Below are positions 1-9,045 of a stretch of 64,000 nucleotides of DNA, one piece after another; position 1 is the first letter of the stretch; each line of letters begins with the position of its first letter. The stretch is taken from positions 1,199,001-1,263,000 of the forward strand of contig NC_014041.1 of assembly GCF_000023465.1 (NCBI RefSeq). The letters are read 5' to 3'. The translations under genes were made by a program, and so were the position numbers. The notes beneath the pieces are model-generated. The model did not search any database. It saw only the letters and a program-made list of their open reading frames with translations, and was not told the origin of the DNA. The DNA comes from Zunongwangia profunda SM-A87 (GTDB taxonomy: Bacteria; Bacteroidota; Bacteroidia; Flavobacteriales; Flavobacteriaceae).

Positions 1-1800
1 GCGGTGTCCAGATATAAAAATGTTGCGGTAAAGCCAGAATCTAATGGAGCTTCCGTATTACAATTGGCTCAAACGGGCAATAATAAGGCAAGAATAGTCG
101 ATTATCTAAATGGCTCGGTAAAAGTACTTAGTGATAATATGCTTGCCAGAAAAAATCTTTTTGCGACTAAAACTATTGCCTTTATCGATAGTAGCTTAAA
201 TGTAAAGTCCAGAGAATTAAGATTGGTAGAAAATGAGTTGAATTCTTATAAAAATGATAATGAGATTTTGGATATTTCGGCTGAAAGTCGACAATTATCA
301 TCTAAACTACTTGAATTAGACTCCAGAAAAGAAGAAATCGAACGCCAGTTATCGTATTATAGAACGCTGAAAACGTATCTTGAAACTCGTACTGATTATT
401 CCAATATCCCCGCACCATCTGTAGCAGGAATAAGTGAAGGAAGTATTTCATCGGCAGTAGCCAGGTTGATTACGCTGGCTGAAGAACGTAGTAATTACCA
501 GTATAGTTTGAAAGAAGGCGCTCCTATTTTTGCTGATATCGACCGACAGATAAATAGTGTAAAGTCGGTTTTACTCGAAAATATAAATAGTTCACGAGGT
601 CTTTTAGAACAAGAGATCAGGGATGTGAACGGACGTATTTCGAATGCAGAAAAGCAAATACGGGAATTACCAAAGGAAGAACAGGATTTACTTAAAATTC
701 AACGTAAATACAATATTAGTGAAAGTACCTATAATCTTTTTTTAGAAAAGCGAAATGAAGCCGGACTGATAAAGGCGGCGAATGTGAGTGATGTACTTAT
801 CATAGACAAAGCAAAAGATATTGGAGGTGGAAAGATAGGACCCAATACCCAGTTAAATTATGTAATGGCCGTCATGGTTGGGGGAGTTATTCCGTTGACC
901 TTTGTGTTTTTACTGGTGTTTTTAAATACTAATATTCATAATGCGCAAGAGGTAGAGCGATTATCACCTATTCCTATTTTAGGAATGATAGGTAAAAGTA
1001 AAATGGATAGTAGCCTGGCGGTTTTTGAAAGTCCCAAATCCTCGATTTCTGAAGGGTTTAGGGGGCTAAGGTCTAGTTTACAGTTTATGTATAAAAAGCA
1101 GGGAGTAGAAGGTGCAAAAACATTATTGATTACCTCTTCAGTTTCGGGAGAAGGGAAAACCTTTTGCGCGATGAACATGGCAACGGTATTTGCGATGAGT
1201 GAGCGGAAAACAATCCTGGTAGGACTTGATTTACGGAAACCGAAAATCTTTGATGATTTCGGATTGAATAATGATCTTGGAGTAAGTAATTATTTAATAC
1301 AGGATGCCACCTCTAAAGAAGTTATTCAGCACAGTAAGATTCCCTATTTAGATGTTATTACTGCCGGGCCGGTGCCTCCGAATCCATCAGAGCTATTAAT
1401 GAACGACCAGATGGAAGTTCTTATAAAGGAACTTCGTGAAAACTATGATTACATTATTTTAGATACACCACCTATTGGCTTAGTTGCTGATGCTTTAAAT
1501 TTAGTGAAGCATACAGATGCTACCATTTATATGGTGAGACAGGATTATACCAAAAGAGGTATGTTAGAGTCAATTAATCAGAAATATGCAAAGGGAGAAA
1601 TAAAAAACATCAGTTTTGTATTAAACCACTTTGTGCATAGGGCAAAGTATGGTTACGGCTATGGTTACGGCTATGGCTATGGTTATGGTTATGGTTATGG
1701 TTATGGTTATAATCGTTATAATAATGGTTACGGAGAAGCGCCATCAAAATTATCTCAGCTTAAAAGATCGTGGAGAAAAATTAAGCAGAAGTTTGAGTAG
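1..1800 (+). CDS. wzc: Wzc-type tyrosine autokinase / chain-length regulator (5' end outside window)
   Basis: Inner-membrane BY-kinase that autophosphorylates a C-terminal tyrosine cluster and controls polysaccharide polymerisation and export. The reading frame is already open at base 1; family members are about 800 aa, so roughly the first 200 residues (first membrane segment and Wzz domain) lie outside. Seen here: a long coiled-coil-like periplasmic stretch (about residues 60-250), a membrane segment near 288-308, Walker A (SGEGKT, about 382-388), Walker A' (LDLRKPK, about 409-415), Walker B (YIILDTPP, about 483-490), and a tail of 13 tyrosines in Tyr-Gly dipeptides. The GTG at base 4 is only an arbitrary first start. 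It heads the polysaccharide operon. Family assignment is secure; the sugar controlled is unknown. Confidence 0.93.
   Translation, partial: AVSRYKNVAVKPESNGASVLQLAQTGNNKARIVDYLNGSVKVLSDNMLARKNLFATKTIAFIDSSLNVKSRELRLVENELNSYKNDNEILDISAESRQLSSKLLELDSRKEEIERQLSYYRTLKTYLETRTDYSNIPAPSVAGISEGSISSAVARLITLAEERSNYQYSLKEGAPIFADIDRQINSVKSVLLENINSSRGLLEQEIRDVNGRISNAEKQIRELPKEEQDLLKIQRKYNISESTYNLFLEKRNEAGLIKAANVSDVLIIDKAKDIGGGKIGPNTQLNYVMAVMVGGVIPLTFVFLLVFLNTNIHNAQEVERLSPIPILGMIGKSKMDSSLAVFESPKSSISEGFRGLRSSLQFMYKKQGVEGAKTLLITSSVSGEGKTFCAMNMATVFAMSERKTILVGLDLRKPKIFDDFGLNNDLGVSNYLIQDATSKEVIQHSKIPYLDVITAGPVPPNPSELLMNDQMEVLIKELRENYDYIILDTPPIGLVADALNLVKHTDATIYMVRQDYTKRGMLESINQKYAKGEIKNISFVLNHFVHRAKYGYGYGYGYGYGYGYGYGYGYNRYNNGYGEAPSKLSQLKRSWRKIKQKFE
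1648..1710 (+). repeat. Hexanucleotide repeat coding for the (Tyr-Gly)n tail of the kinase
   Basis: Sixty-three bases read as Tyr followed by ten Gly-Tyr pairs. The last 30 bases are five perfect copies of GGTTAT; the earlier copies differ by silent T/C changes (GGTTAC, GGCTAT). The unit is exactly two codons, so gain or loss of a unit would change the number of phosphorylatable tyrosines without breaking the frame. Length variation is inferred, not seen. Confidence 0.9.
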
Positions 1801-1804
1801 GTCT

Positions 1805-1822
1805 TTAGTGATTAGTGAATTG
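1805..1822 (+). repeat. Left inverted repeat of the four-helix-bundle cassette
   Basis: This 18-base segment, containing TTAGTGATTAGTG, matches the reverse complement of bases 2203-2220 at 17 of 18 positions. A second, weaker unit (GGTGAATAGTGA) follows at 1828-1839 and mirrors the GGTGATTAGTGA unit that lies just past the downstream repeat on the complementary strand. The pair brackets the small gene and could form a long stem in the operon mRNA. Confidence 0.75.
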
Positions 1823-1857
1823 TTAATGGTGAATAGTGAAATTAATTTAATTTTTTA

Positions 1858-2220
1858 ATGGATCATAAGGATTTGGAAGTGTGGAAAAAAAGTATGGAAC
1901 TGGTGGAGGTTACTTATAAAATTTCTGCCAATTTTCCTGTTAGTGAAATGTATGGTTTAACAAATCAGCTTAGAAGGGCATCAGTTTCAGTTGTTTCAAA
2001 TATAGCTGAAGGATCTGGTAGGAATAGTGATAAGGAATTACTCTATTTTTTGAATGTATCCTTAGGATCTCTAGCTGAAGTTGAAACTCAATTTGAAATA
2101 GCATATAGACTTAATTTTATCTCGGATGTAGACGATACATTCCAACTAATAACTGAAACTAGGAAATTATTAATTGGTTTTAGAAGTTATATAAAGAATC
2201 GCCAAATCACTAATCACTAA
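1858..2220 (+). CDS. Four-helix-bundle protein of the 23S rRNA intervening-sequence (IVP) family
   Basis: A 120-aa, all-helical, soluble protein. It starts MDHKDLEVWKKSMELV and contains the family hallmarks YGLTNQLRRA and SNIAEGSGR (about residues 33-57), followed by an LAEVETQ helix. The family occurs inside intervening sequences of 23S rRNA and as stand-alone genes; Avd proteins of diversity-generating retroelements share the fold. No biochemical role is established for stand-alone copies. It sits between the kinase and the ABC exporter permease. The downstream inverted repeat encodes its last residues and stop codon, so gene and repeat form one unit. The family call is firm, function unknown. 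Confidence 0.88.
   Translation: MDHKDLEVWKKSMELVEVTYKISANFPVSEMYGLTNQLRRASVSVVSNIAEGSGRNSDKELLYFLNVSLGSLAEVETQFEIAYRLNFISDVDDTFQLITETRKLLIGFRSYIKNRQITNH
2203..2220 (+). repeat. Right inverted repeat of the four-helix-bundle cassette
   Basis: CACTAATCACTAA and flanking bases are the reverse complement (17 of 18) of 1805-1822. The repeat includes the last codons and the TAA stop of the gene, and similar sequence (TCACCAATTG) runs on to base 2230. The terminal position suggests the repeats are the ends of a mobile or formerly mobile cassette; no transposase is present. Confidence 0.75.
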
Positions 2221-2239
2221 TCACCAATTGACTGAAGCT

Positions 2240-3091
2240 ATGAATGATAATTGGTTATATGAAATTTCGCCGAAGCGAAAATTAATTAATCTTAATTTTC
2301 AGGAAATTTGGCGTTATAGGGACTTGTTGATTTTGTTCGTAAAGCGTGATATCACAACAGTTTACAAACAAACTATACTTGGTCCGCTTTGGTTTTTTAT
2401 TCAACCTTTGTTTACTTCGGTTATTTATACCCTGGTGTTCAATAATATTGCTAGTGTTTCGACGGGGAATGTTCCAAATTTCTTATTTAACTTAACCGGA
2501 ATCACAGCATGGAATTATTTTAATCAATGTTTTACGAGTACTTCTAATACCTTTAATCAAAATGCGGCGTTATTTGGAAAGGTGTATTTTCCCCGGGTTA
2601 TTGTACCATTGAGTAAAGTGATTGCTGGTTTAGTGAAGTTCGGAATTCAGATTCTTATTCTAATTGTGTTCTATTGCTATTTTATTTATCAAGGAAGTTC
2701 AGTTGCTCCTAATTCTAATCTTATTTTATTCCCTGTATATGTCTTATTAATGGCGCTTATAGGATTGGGCTTTGGAATGATTATTTCCGCAATGACTACA
2801 AAGTATCGAGATCTTACCGTTTTAATAGGTTTTGCCACATCTTTATTAGTGTATATATCGGCTGTTCCATATCCATTAAGCCAGGTGGAAGCAAAGATGC
2901 CAGATATTGCCTGGATCGTTCGTTTAAATCCTTTAACGCAGATTATAGAGGGATTTCGATATATGATTTTAGATGAAGGGATTTTTAATTTAGGTTCGTT
3001 TCTGTATACCGTAGGAATAAGTATCATGCTTTTTATCATCGGCTTAATAATATTTAATAAAACGGAAAAGAATTTTATAGATACGGTATAA
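2240..3091 (+). CDS. wzm: ABC-2 type polysaccharide export permease
   Basis: Inner-membrane subunit of a two-component exporter that moves a completed, lipid-linked glycan across the inner membrane. The protein is about 283 aa with six hydrophobic segments and the ABC-2 layout: an N-terminal cytoplasmic stretch with LFVKRDITTVYKQT, then membrane helices with conserved NPLTQIIEGFR before the last ones. I start at the ATG at 2240; a TTG at 2228 would add four residues but lies in the inverted-repeat tail. Its stop overlaps the ATG of the ATPase gene by one base, as expected for a coupled Wzm/Wzt pair. Confidence 0.9.
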   Translation: MNDNWLYEISPKRKLINLNFQEIWRYRDLLILFVKRDITTVYKQTILGPLWFFIQPLFTSVIYTLVFNNIASVSTGNVPNFLFNLTGITAWNYFNQCFTSTSNTFNQNAALFGKVYFPRVIVPLSKVIAGLVKFGIQILILIVFYCYFIYQGSSVAPNSNLILFPVYVLLMALIGLGFGMIISAMTTKYRDLTVLIGFATSLLVYISAVPYPLSQVEAKMPDIAWIVRLNPLTQIIEGFRYMILDEGIFNLGSFLYTVGISIMLFIIGLIIFNKTEKNFIDTV

Positions 3092-4323
3092 TGAGTGTCA
3101 TACTAAAAGCTGAAAATATTTCGAAGCAATACCGTTTAGGAACGGTAGGAACAGGTACATTAAGCCATGATTTTAATAGATGGTGGCATCAAATTAGAGG
3201 TAAAGAAGATCCTTATTTAAAGGTAGGAGCAGTAAATGATCGCTCGGCTAAAGCCAGCGAAGACTATGTTTGGGCCTTAAGAGATATTAATTTTGAAGTG
3301 AAAACCGGGGAAGTTTTAGGCATAATTGGAAAAAATGGCGCAGGCAAATCTACATTACTGAAATTATTATCCAGAGTTACTTCTCCGACTACAGGAAGTA
3401 TTAAAACTAAAGGTAGAATAGCTTCCTTGCTTGAAGTGGGCACGGGTTTTCATCCAGAACTTACGGGAAAGGAAAATATATATCTTAACGGCGCTATATT
3501 AGGAATGACCAAGCCAGAAATCAAGACTAAAATTGATGAAATTATCGCTTTCTCTGGTTGTGAAATGTATATTGATACACCCGTGAAAAGGTACAGTAGC
3601 GGAATGCGGGTTCGTTTAGGTTTTGCGGTAGCAGCACACCTGGAGCCCGAAATTTTAGTAGTCGATGAGGTTTTGGCCGTTGGGGATGCTGAATTTCAGA
3701 AAAAAGCTATTGGGAAGATGCAGGATCTTTCTTCGGGAGAAGGAAGAACGGTGCTTTTTGTAAGCCATAATATGGCGAGTGTTCAAAATTTATGTACACG
3801 AGGTATAGTTTTGGAAAATGGGGAAACTTTTTTCGAGGGAAGTATAGGAGAAGCCATCAGTAATTACTTATCTGATAATAGAAGTAATCTTGCTTTTAAT
3901 TATGATAATAGTAATTCAAATTATATAAAACATTTGAGGGTGGTTAATTCTGATAGTAACAATATTTTACTATCTGGTGACAAAATGATTTTTGAAATAA
4001 CTGTAAATTTGGAGAAATTATCAAATCCTAATATACATATTGGTCTATATGATTCGAGAAGTGAGAAAATTATACATCTTTCAAGTGAGTTCAGTCCTAG
4101 GGAATTACTAGTTAAAAAAAGTCCACATAGATGTATTATCAATAAGAATCCATTGGCCGAAGGTAGGTATTCTGTAAATGTATTGTTACTAGATGGAAAA
4201 GAAAAAATTGAGCATATTGCAGATGTTTTGAAAATTGAAATTTTAAAAGGAGATTTTTACAATCAAGGTATTTTATACGAGAATATACCATCAAAATTTC
4301 TAATAGATCATAAGTGGGAATAA
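3091..4323 (+). CDS. wzt: ABC transporter ATPase with carbohydrate-binding C-terminal domain
   Basis: Energises glycan export with the permease just upstream. The nucleotide-binding domain has Walker A (GKNGAGKST, residues 80-88), the unusual signature YSSGMRVRL typical of polysaccharide exporters (about 168-176) and Walker B (LVVDEVLAVGD, about 189-199). Residues from about 255 to 410 form an extra beta-rich region containing IHIGLYDSRSEKI, matching the Wzt C-terminal domain that in O9a-type systems recognises the modified chain end. At 410 aa it is full length for a Wzt with this domain. This implies the exported glycan carries a recognised terminal feature, which is inferred. Confidence 0.92.
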   Translation: MSVILKAENISKQYRLGTVGTGTLSHDFNRWWHQIRGKEDPYLKVGAVNDRSAKASEDYVWALRDINFEVKTGEVLGIIGKNGAGKSTLLKLLSRVTSPTTGSIKTKGRIASLLEVGTGFHPELTGKENIYLNGAILGMTKPEIKTKIDEIIAFSGCEMYIDTPVKRYSSGMRVRLGFAVAAHLEPEILVVDEVLAVGDAEFQKKAIGKMQDLSSGEGRTVLFVSHNMASVQNLCTRGIVLENGETFFEGSIGEAISNYLSDNRSNLAFNYDNSNSNYIKHLRVVNSDSNNILLSGDKMIFEITVNLEKLSNPNIHIGLYDSRSEKIIHLSSEFSPRELLVKKSPHRCIINKNPLAEGRYSVNVLLLDGKEKIEHIADVLKIEILKGDFYNQGILYENIPSKFLIDHKWE

Positions 4324-4333
4324 TTTTTTTTGT

Positions 4334-5332
4334 ATGGAAGAAATAAAAATACTTGTAGCAACAAGTCATTTAAATCGCTTAGGAGGATCTGTTACATTTA
4401 CATATACTCTTATTGAAGAACTGAAAGAAAGATCTAATATCGATGTTGAATATTTTACCTTTGAAAAAGGGATAGTATCTGATAGAATTGAAAATGAATT
4501 AGGTGTTAATTTTAAATCTAGAAATAATTATGATTTAATATTGGCAAATCATAACACTATAGTAGAGAAGTTATATAGTCTTGGCTTTATAATACAAACT
4601 TGTCACGGGATATTCCCATCTTTAGAACAACCGTCATTTTTAAGTGATGCTTATGTTGTAATTTCACAAGAAATATTAAATCATGTTGGAAAGATAGATA
4701 AACCTATTAAATTAATTTATAATGGGATAAATTTAAAAAGATTTCGCGAAATTAGACCTGTTTCAAAAAAATTAAAAACTATTCTTAGTCTATGTCAATC
4801 GAGAGAAGCCAATCAATTTATTAAAGAAATATGTGATGACATAGGCTGTAATTTTAGTGAATCCAATAAATATGTCAATCCAGTTTGGGGGATTGAAGAA
4901 TTAATTAACGATGCAGATTTAGTTATTGGATTAGGTAGGAGTGCTTATGAAGCAATGTCATGTAATAGGCCGGTTGTAATTTATGATAAGCGATCTTATT
5001 TTCCAGAATTTGGAGATGGATATATTTCTCAAAATTTGGGTTTGAGCTTAATTAAAAACTGTTCAGGTAGATATTTCAAGAAAAAAATTACTAAAAATGA
5101 GTTGCGCTTGGAAATTCTGAAATACGATCCTTTAGATGGGGTTTTTTTAAGAACTTTTGCTGAAAAAGAATTAGATATATCAAAAAATGTTGATGAATAT
5201 TTAAGATTCTGGAAAGAAATTCTATCATCCCGAAAAGAAAAAAAGTATTATTTATTTAAATATAGGCTGAAAAAAGTTATTGGAAAAAAGCTATCTTTTT
5301 TAATATTTAGGCTAAAAAATAGAATTAGATGA
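4334..5332 (+). CDS. GT-B fold glycosyltransferase (GT4-like)
   Basis: Cytoplasmic sugar transferase of 332 aa. The N-terminal half has a Rossmann-like start (KILVATSHLNRLGGS) and a possible acceptor segment; the C-terminal half has LVIGLGRSAYEAMSCNRPVV, a GT4/GT-B donor-binding pattern near residue 200. It begins 10 bases after wzt and overlaps the next gene by ATGA, so it belongs to the same operon. The C-terminus is very rich in Lys/Arg, consistent with membrane association. The sugar is not predictable. Confidence 0.75.
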   Translation: MEEIKILVATSHLNRLGGSVTFTYTLIEELKERSNIDVEYFTFEKGIVSDRIENELGVNFKSRNNYDLILANHNTIVEKLYSLGFIIQTCHGIFPSLEQPSFLSDAYVVISQEILNHVGKIDKPIKLIYNGINLKRFREIRPVSKKLKTILSLCQSREANQFIKEICDDIGCNFSESNKYVNPVWGIEELINDADLVIGLGRSAYEAMSCNRPVVIYDKRSYFPEFGDGYISQNLGLSLIKNCSGRYFKKKITKNELRLEILKYDPLDGVFLRTFAEKELDISKNVDEYLRFWKEILSSRKEKKYYLFKYRLKKVIGKKLSFLIFRLKNRIR

Positions 5333-6228
5333 TTGTCATCGTTACCTACAATGGTCTAAAATGGATTGATAAATGTCTTCAATCTTGTGGAGATTTTCCT
5401 GTGGTTGTTGTAGATAATAATAGCTTAGATGGAACTATAGATTTTATAAAATTAAATTATCCAAAAGTTCATCTTATAGAACAGGATAAAAATCTAGGGT
5501 TTGGACAAGCTAATAATATAGGGATTTCGTATGCGCTTAATCAGGAAGCTCATTATGTTTTTTTATTGAATCAAGATGCTTATCTTACAGATAATTGTCT
5601 GAATCGATTAATAAAAATTCAGCAGAACAATACAGAATATGGGATACTAAGTCCATTTCATTATAAGGGAAGTTTTACGGGTTTAGACGATAATTTTGTA
5701 ATGTATATGTCAAGATATAAGGTTTCCAGGGATTATATTTTTGATGCAAATGAGGGTAACATAAAGGAAGTCTATTCAATTCCTTTTGTAAACGCAGCAG
5801 GTTGGCTTATTCCTAAAAGAACGCTTGAAAGTGTAGGCTATTTTGACTCACTATTTTTTCATTATGGAGAAGATCGAAATTATTGTCAGCGCGTTTTATA
5901 TCACAATATGAAAATTGGAATTGTTCCTGAAGCTAAAATGATTCATGATCGAGAATTTAGAGAGGTGAAACCTGTTTTGAAGTATTCAGAGGAGTATTAT
6001 GACGAGTATTTGCGATATGCGAAAATTAAGTGGGCGGATATTAATCTTAAAGGCTTTGATGATGGTTTTTATGAGCATTTAAAAAAGTTACAATTAGATT
6101 ATTTTAAGCACCTATTCAAGCTTAAATTTAAAGATGGAAAAGACTCTTTTAAAAAGTATAAAATTTTAAAAAGTTTGTATTTAAGTTTCAAAGAAAGCAG
6201 AGAACGAAATTCAAACAAATTTCAATAG
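5329..6228 (+). CDS. GT2 family glycosyltransferase (rhamnosyltransferase-like)
   Basis: 299-aa GT-A fold enzyme, inverting, nucleotide-sugar dependent. It starts directly with the GT2 core (MIVIVTYNGLKWIDKCLQS), then VVVDNNSLDGT, the loop NLGFGQANNIGI and the metal-site region LLNQDAYL near residue 83. HYGEDRNYCQRVL near residue 183 is the usual catalytic/acceptor segment. The asparagine-rich DNNS form and the NxGFGxANNxG loop resemble rhamnosyltransferase-type GT2 enzymes. It overlaps the upstream gene by four bases. Donor and acceptor are unknown. Confidence 0.85.
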   Translation: MIVIVTYNGLKWIDKCLQSCGDFPVVVVDNNSLDGTIDFIKLNYPKVHLIEQDKNLGFGQANNIGISYALNQEAHYVFLLNQDAYLTDNCLNRLIKIQQNNTEYGILSPFHYKGSFTGLDDNFVMYMSRYKVSRDYIFDANEGNIKEVYSIPFVNAAGWLIPKRTLESVGYFDSLFFHYGEDRNYCQRVLYHNMKIGIVPEAKMIHDREFREVKPVLKYSEEYYDEYLRYAKIKWADINLKGFDDGFYEHLKKLQLDYFKHLFKLKFKDGKDSFKKYKILKSLYLSFKESRERNSNKFQ

Positions 6229-6236
6229 TAGGTATA

Positions 6237-7181
6237 ATGGAATCATATTTAGTTTCAGTAATCATACCCACATACAACAGGTCTCATTTAATTGGTGAAA
6301 CCCTTGATTCTATAATGCTACAGACCTATGATAATTGGGAATGTATTATAGTAGATGATGGCTCTATTGATTATACTGCGGAGTTATTGGGATTTTATAT
6401 TCAAATAGATGATCGCTTTAAGTTTTTTAAAAGGACAAAAAATTATTTATCAGGAGGAAATGGAGCTAGAAATTATGGTCTGAATTTAGCGAAAGGTGAT
6501 TATATCATTTTTTTTGACAGTGATGATTTAATGACGAAAGATCATATTGAAGTTAAATTCAATGCAATAGTCAATCATAAAGTTGATTATGTAATAACCA
6601 GAACCAAATTTTTAAATTCTACAGACAAAAGTATGGATCGTTATTACAAATTTGATCAATATAAGGTAAATCCAAATAATTATATTCTTCAAAAAATAAA
6701 TTGGTTAACTTATGATACCTTAGTTAAAGCATCCTTGGCAAAATCAATTTTATTCAATGAAAGATTACATACCGGGCAAGAATATAACTATTACTCTAAG
6801 TTAATATCTAAATCTACCCGTTGTACTTTTATAGATAAAGTTGTTACTTTAAGAAGAAAACATGCTAAATCGAAACAGGGAAAATTAAAACTTGAAGAGG
6901 ATAAAATTAAAAGTTCTATTCCTTCAATTTGGGAAACATTTCTAGAACTGAATCCTTTATTAAGCGAAAAAACAAGAAAGCATCTTCTCTTTAAAATTTT
7001 AGATGCAAATTATCACAGTAAAGAGACCATTATTCCTAATTTAGATAAATTTAAAAAGAAATTAGCTATTGAATTTCCGGGTAGTGTAATTCTTTTTTCC
7101 TTAATGATGTTTTCTAAGCGAAATTTCAATAAAGGATATTTTTTAAGAAACCTTTTTAAAAGAAAACTATTAAATCATTGA
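6237..7181 (+). CDS. GT2 family glycosyltransferase, paralogue A
   Basis: 314-aa GT-A enzyme. Core motifs: SVIIPTYNRSHLIGETLDSI (residues 7-26), ECIIVDDGSIDYT (about 37-49), GARNYGLNLAKGDYI, and the metal-binding FDSDDLM (about 97-103). The downstream half carries the family's HTGQEYNYY acceptor-side motif near residue 178. It is clearly paralogous to the genes at 7178 and 11383 and more loosely to 8118, so this operon grew by duplication of one GT2 type. It overlaps the next gene by four bases. Confidence 0.87.
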   Translation: MESYLVSVIIPTYNRSHLIGETLDSIMLQTYDNWECIIVDDGSIDYTAELLGFYIQIDDRFKFFKRTKNYLSGGNGARNYGLNLAKGDYIIFFDSDDLMTKDHIEVKFNAIVNHKVDYVITRTKFLNSTDKSMDRYYKFDQYKVNPNNYILQKINWLTYDTLVKASLAKSILFNERLHTGQEYNYYSKLISKSTRCTFIDKVVTLRRKHAKSKQGKLKLEEDKIKSSIPSIWETFLELNPLLSEKTRKHLLFKILDANYHSKETIIPNLDKFKKKLAIEFPGSVILFSLMMFSKRNFNKGYFLRNLFKRKLLNH

Positions 7182-8116
7182 ATTCTTTAGTCTCTATAAT
7201 CATCCCTACCCATAATCGCGTTCATTTAATTGGTGAAACGCTAGAATCTGTGATAGCGCAAACCTATAAAAATTGGGAGTGTATTGTAGTGGATGATGGC
7301 TCCAACGATTATACTGATCAACTGATGGAATTTTATTGCGAAAGAGATGCCAGAATTCAATTTTATCATCGACCAGCTCATAAACCAAAAGGAGCAAATG
7401 CCTGTAGAAATTATGGATTTGCTTTAAGTAAAGGCGCGTATATAAACTGGTTTGATAGTGATGATATTATGCATCCTGAAAAATTGACTTTGCAATACTT
7501 TGCAGTTGTTAAGCATGATTTAGATATTCATATAAGTCAAAGTATTTACTTTAAAAGAACTATTTCAGATGATAATTTGAATGAATTAAAATCATTTAAC
7601 TTCGAAAGTGATTTGTTTAATGATTTCATTAGTTATGTCTTGAAATTTTTTACACCATCTTCTTTAATAAAAAGGGATTTTTTAGAAAAACAACAAATTA
7701 CTTTTAATGAAAAATTACATAGAAATCAGGAATTTGAGTTTTATATACATGTATTAGCGAATAAGGCTAAAGTTACATTTTCAGATAAAGTATTGACATT
7801 TGTAAGATCACATAGTTCTTCCATAAGTTTTTCTGGTTATGCCAAAGAAAAAGCGATGTCTATTTTTTATTCTAACTTTATTATTTTACAAAAATATCCT
7901 GATAGGATCAATCAAAAATCGATTGCTGTAGTTAAAGATAGAATCATTACAGTCTATTCCTCCCTATTGATAAACAAAGATTTCGATTCGGCAAAAGAAA
8001 TTATAGATAGGCTTAGTCAATCTTTACTTACAAATAATTTGTATCGTTTAAAATTTAAATTAGCTTATTTTTCATACAGATTTTTTAATGGTGGGAATAA
8101 AATTTTAAGATTTTAA
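7178..8116 (+). CDS. GT2 family glycosyltransferase, paralogue B
   Basis: 312-aa GT-A enzyme with a TTG start overlapping the previous stop (TTGA). Motifs: SIIIPTHNRVHLIGETLESV, ECIVVDDGSNDYT, ANACRNYGFALSKGAYI, FDSDDIM and the acceptor-side HRNQEFEFY. The similarity to the neighbour at 6237 extends past the catalytic core, pointing to tandem duplication followed by divergence of the acceptor half. The substrate cannot be read from sequence. Confidence 0.86.
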   Translation: MNSLVSIIIPTHNRVHLIGETLESVIAQTYKNWECIVVDDGSNDYTDQLMEFYCERDARIQFYHRPAHKPKGANACRNYGFALSKGAYINWFDSDDIMHPEKLTLQYFAVVKHDLDIHISQSIYFKRTISDDNLNELKSFNFESDLFNDFISYVLKFFTPSSLIKRDFLEKQQITFNEKLHRNQEFEFYIHVLANKAKVTFSDKVLTFVRSHSSSISFSGYAKEKAMSIFYSNFIILQKYPDRINQKSIAVVKDRIITVYSSLLINKDFDSAKEIIDRLSQSLLTNNLYRLKFKLAYFSYRFFNGGNKILRF

Positions 8117-8117
8117 T

Positions 8118-9044
8118 ATGGATAAAACAATAGCTATAATAATTCCCACATTTAATCGAGCACATTTAATAACCGAAACTATAAAATCCTTTAAAGATCA
8201 AACGTATAAGGATTGGGAAATTTTCATTATCGACGATCATAGTACGGATAATACAAAAGCTGTAGTCGAAGAGATTAAAGATGATAGAATTAAATATTTT
8301 TTAAGGTCAAAAGACTATAAAAAAGGACCCGCAGGAAGTAGAAATTATGGGATATCATTATCGAATGCTGAATTTGTATTAATATTTGATGATGATGATA
8401 TAGCGCATCCCCAGTTACTCGAATTTTCTTTGCATTATTTAAAATCTGAACCTACAGTAAATTTCTGTCGATATAAAAGAGGAATTTTTTATAAAGAGAA
8501 TAAACCTACTCCAGCAAAATTAAAATTATCAGAAACTAAAAAGAGTTATTTCAATTATGCTCAAATTCCTTTAATGCTGGATAATACCATACCATTTAAT
8601 ACCTGCGCTATATTATGGAAGAAAGAATGTATGAAAAACCAAATGTTCAATGAGGATTTGTTTTATTCAGATGAATGGGAGTTCTATTATAGAGTCTTAA
8701 AAAATAATTGTTCAAAAGGTATCCTAATCGATCAAACTTTATTTTGGGCTAGAAAGCATGAAGTTTCTAGTACCAATAATTTTGATAAAGGGAATAAATT
8801 ATATCTAAATTCAACCAAAAAGGCTTTAAAATTAGTTTTGGAGGATTTGCCAAGCGATTTTAAAACTGCGGCGCTTTTTAAATTTTACCTGCGAGAATCG
8901 ATACGATTAAAGGATGAGAAATTATTACATATCTTATTAAAAGCGTTTAATTTGCCTCCTATAAAACGTTTAAAGTATAATTTAGGATTTAAACTCTATC
9001 CTGTTCTACAGCCCTTTTTTAAGTTAAAATCTAAATTGATGTAG
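8118..9044 (+). CDS. GT2 family glycosyltransferase, paralogue C
   Basis: 308-aa GT-A enzyme. AIIIPTFNRAHLITETIKSF, IFIIDDHSTDNT, AGSRNYGISLSNAEFV and the metal site FDDDDIAHP are all in the expected order. It is a more distant member of the local GT2 set: it has DHSTDN where 6237 and 7178 have DDGS, a feature it shares with 11383. One base separates it from the preceding stop, and wecB follows after one base, so translation is probably coupled throughout. Confidence 0.86.
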   Translation: MDKTIAIIIPTFNRAHLITETIKSFKDQTYKDWEIFIIDDHSTDNTKAVVEEIKDDRIKYFLRSKDYKKGPAGSRNYGISLSNAEFVLIFDDDDIAHPQLLEFSLHYLKSEPTVNFCRYKRGIFYKENKPTPAKLKLSETKKSYFNYAQIPLMLDNTIPFNTCAILWKKECMKNQMFNEDLFYSDEWEFYYRVLKNNCSKGILIDQTLFWARKHEVSSTNNFDKGNKLYLNSTKKALKLVLEDLPSDFKTAALFKFYLRESIRLKDEKLLHILLKAFNLPPIKRLKYNLGFKLYPVLQPFFKLKSKLM

Positions 9045-9045
9045 T

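Noticed and set aside
1631..1858. Plus-strand 75-aa frame with Met-Val repeats
   Set aside because: It is the alternate frame of the kinase's GGTTAT repeat; low-complexity MVMV sequence with no other support.
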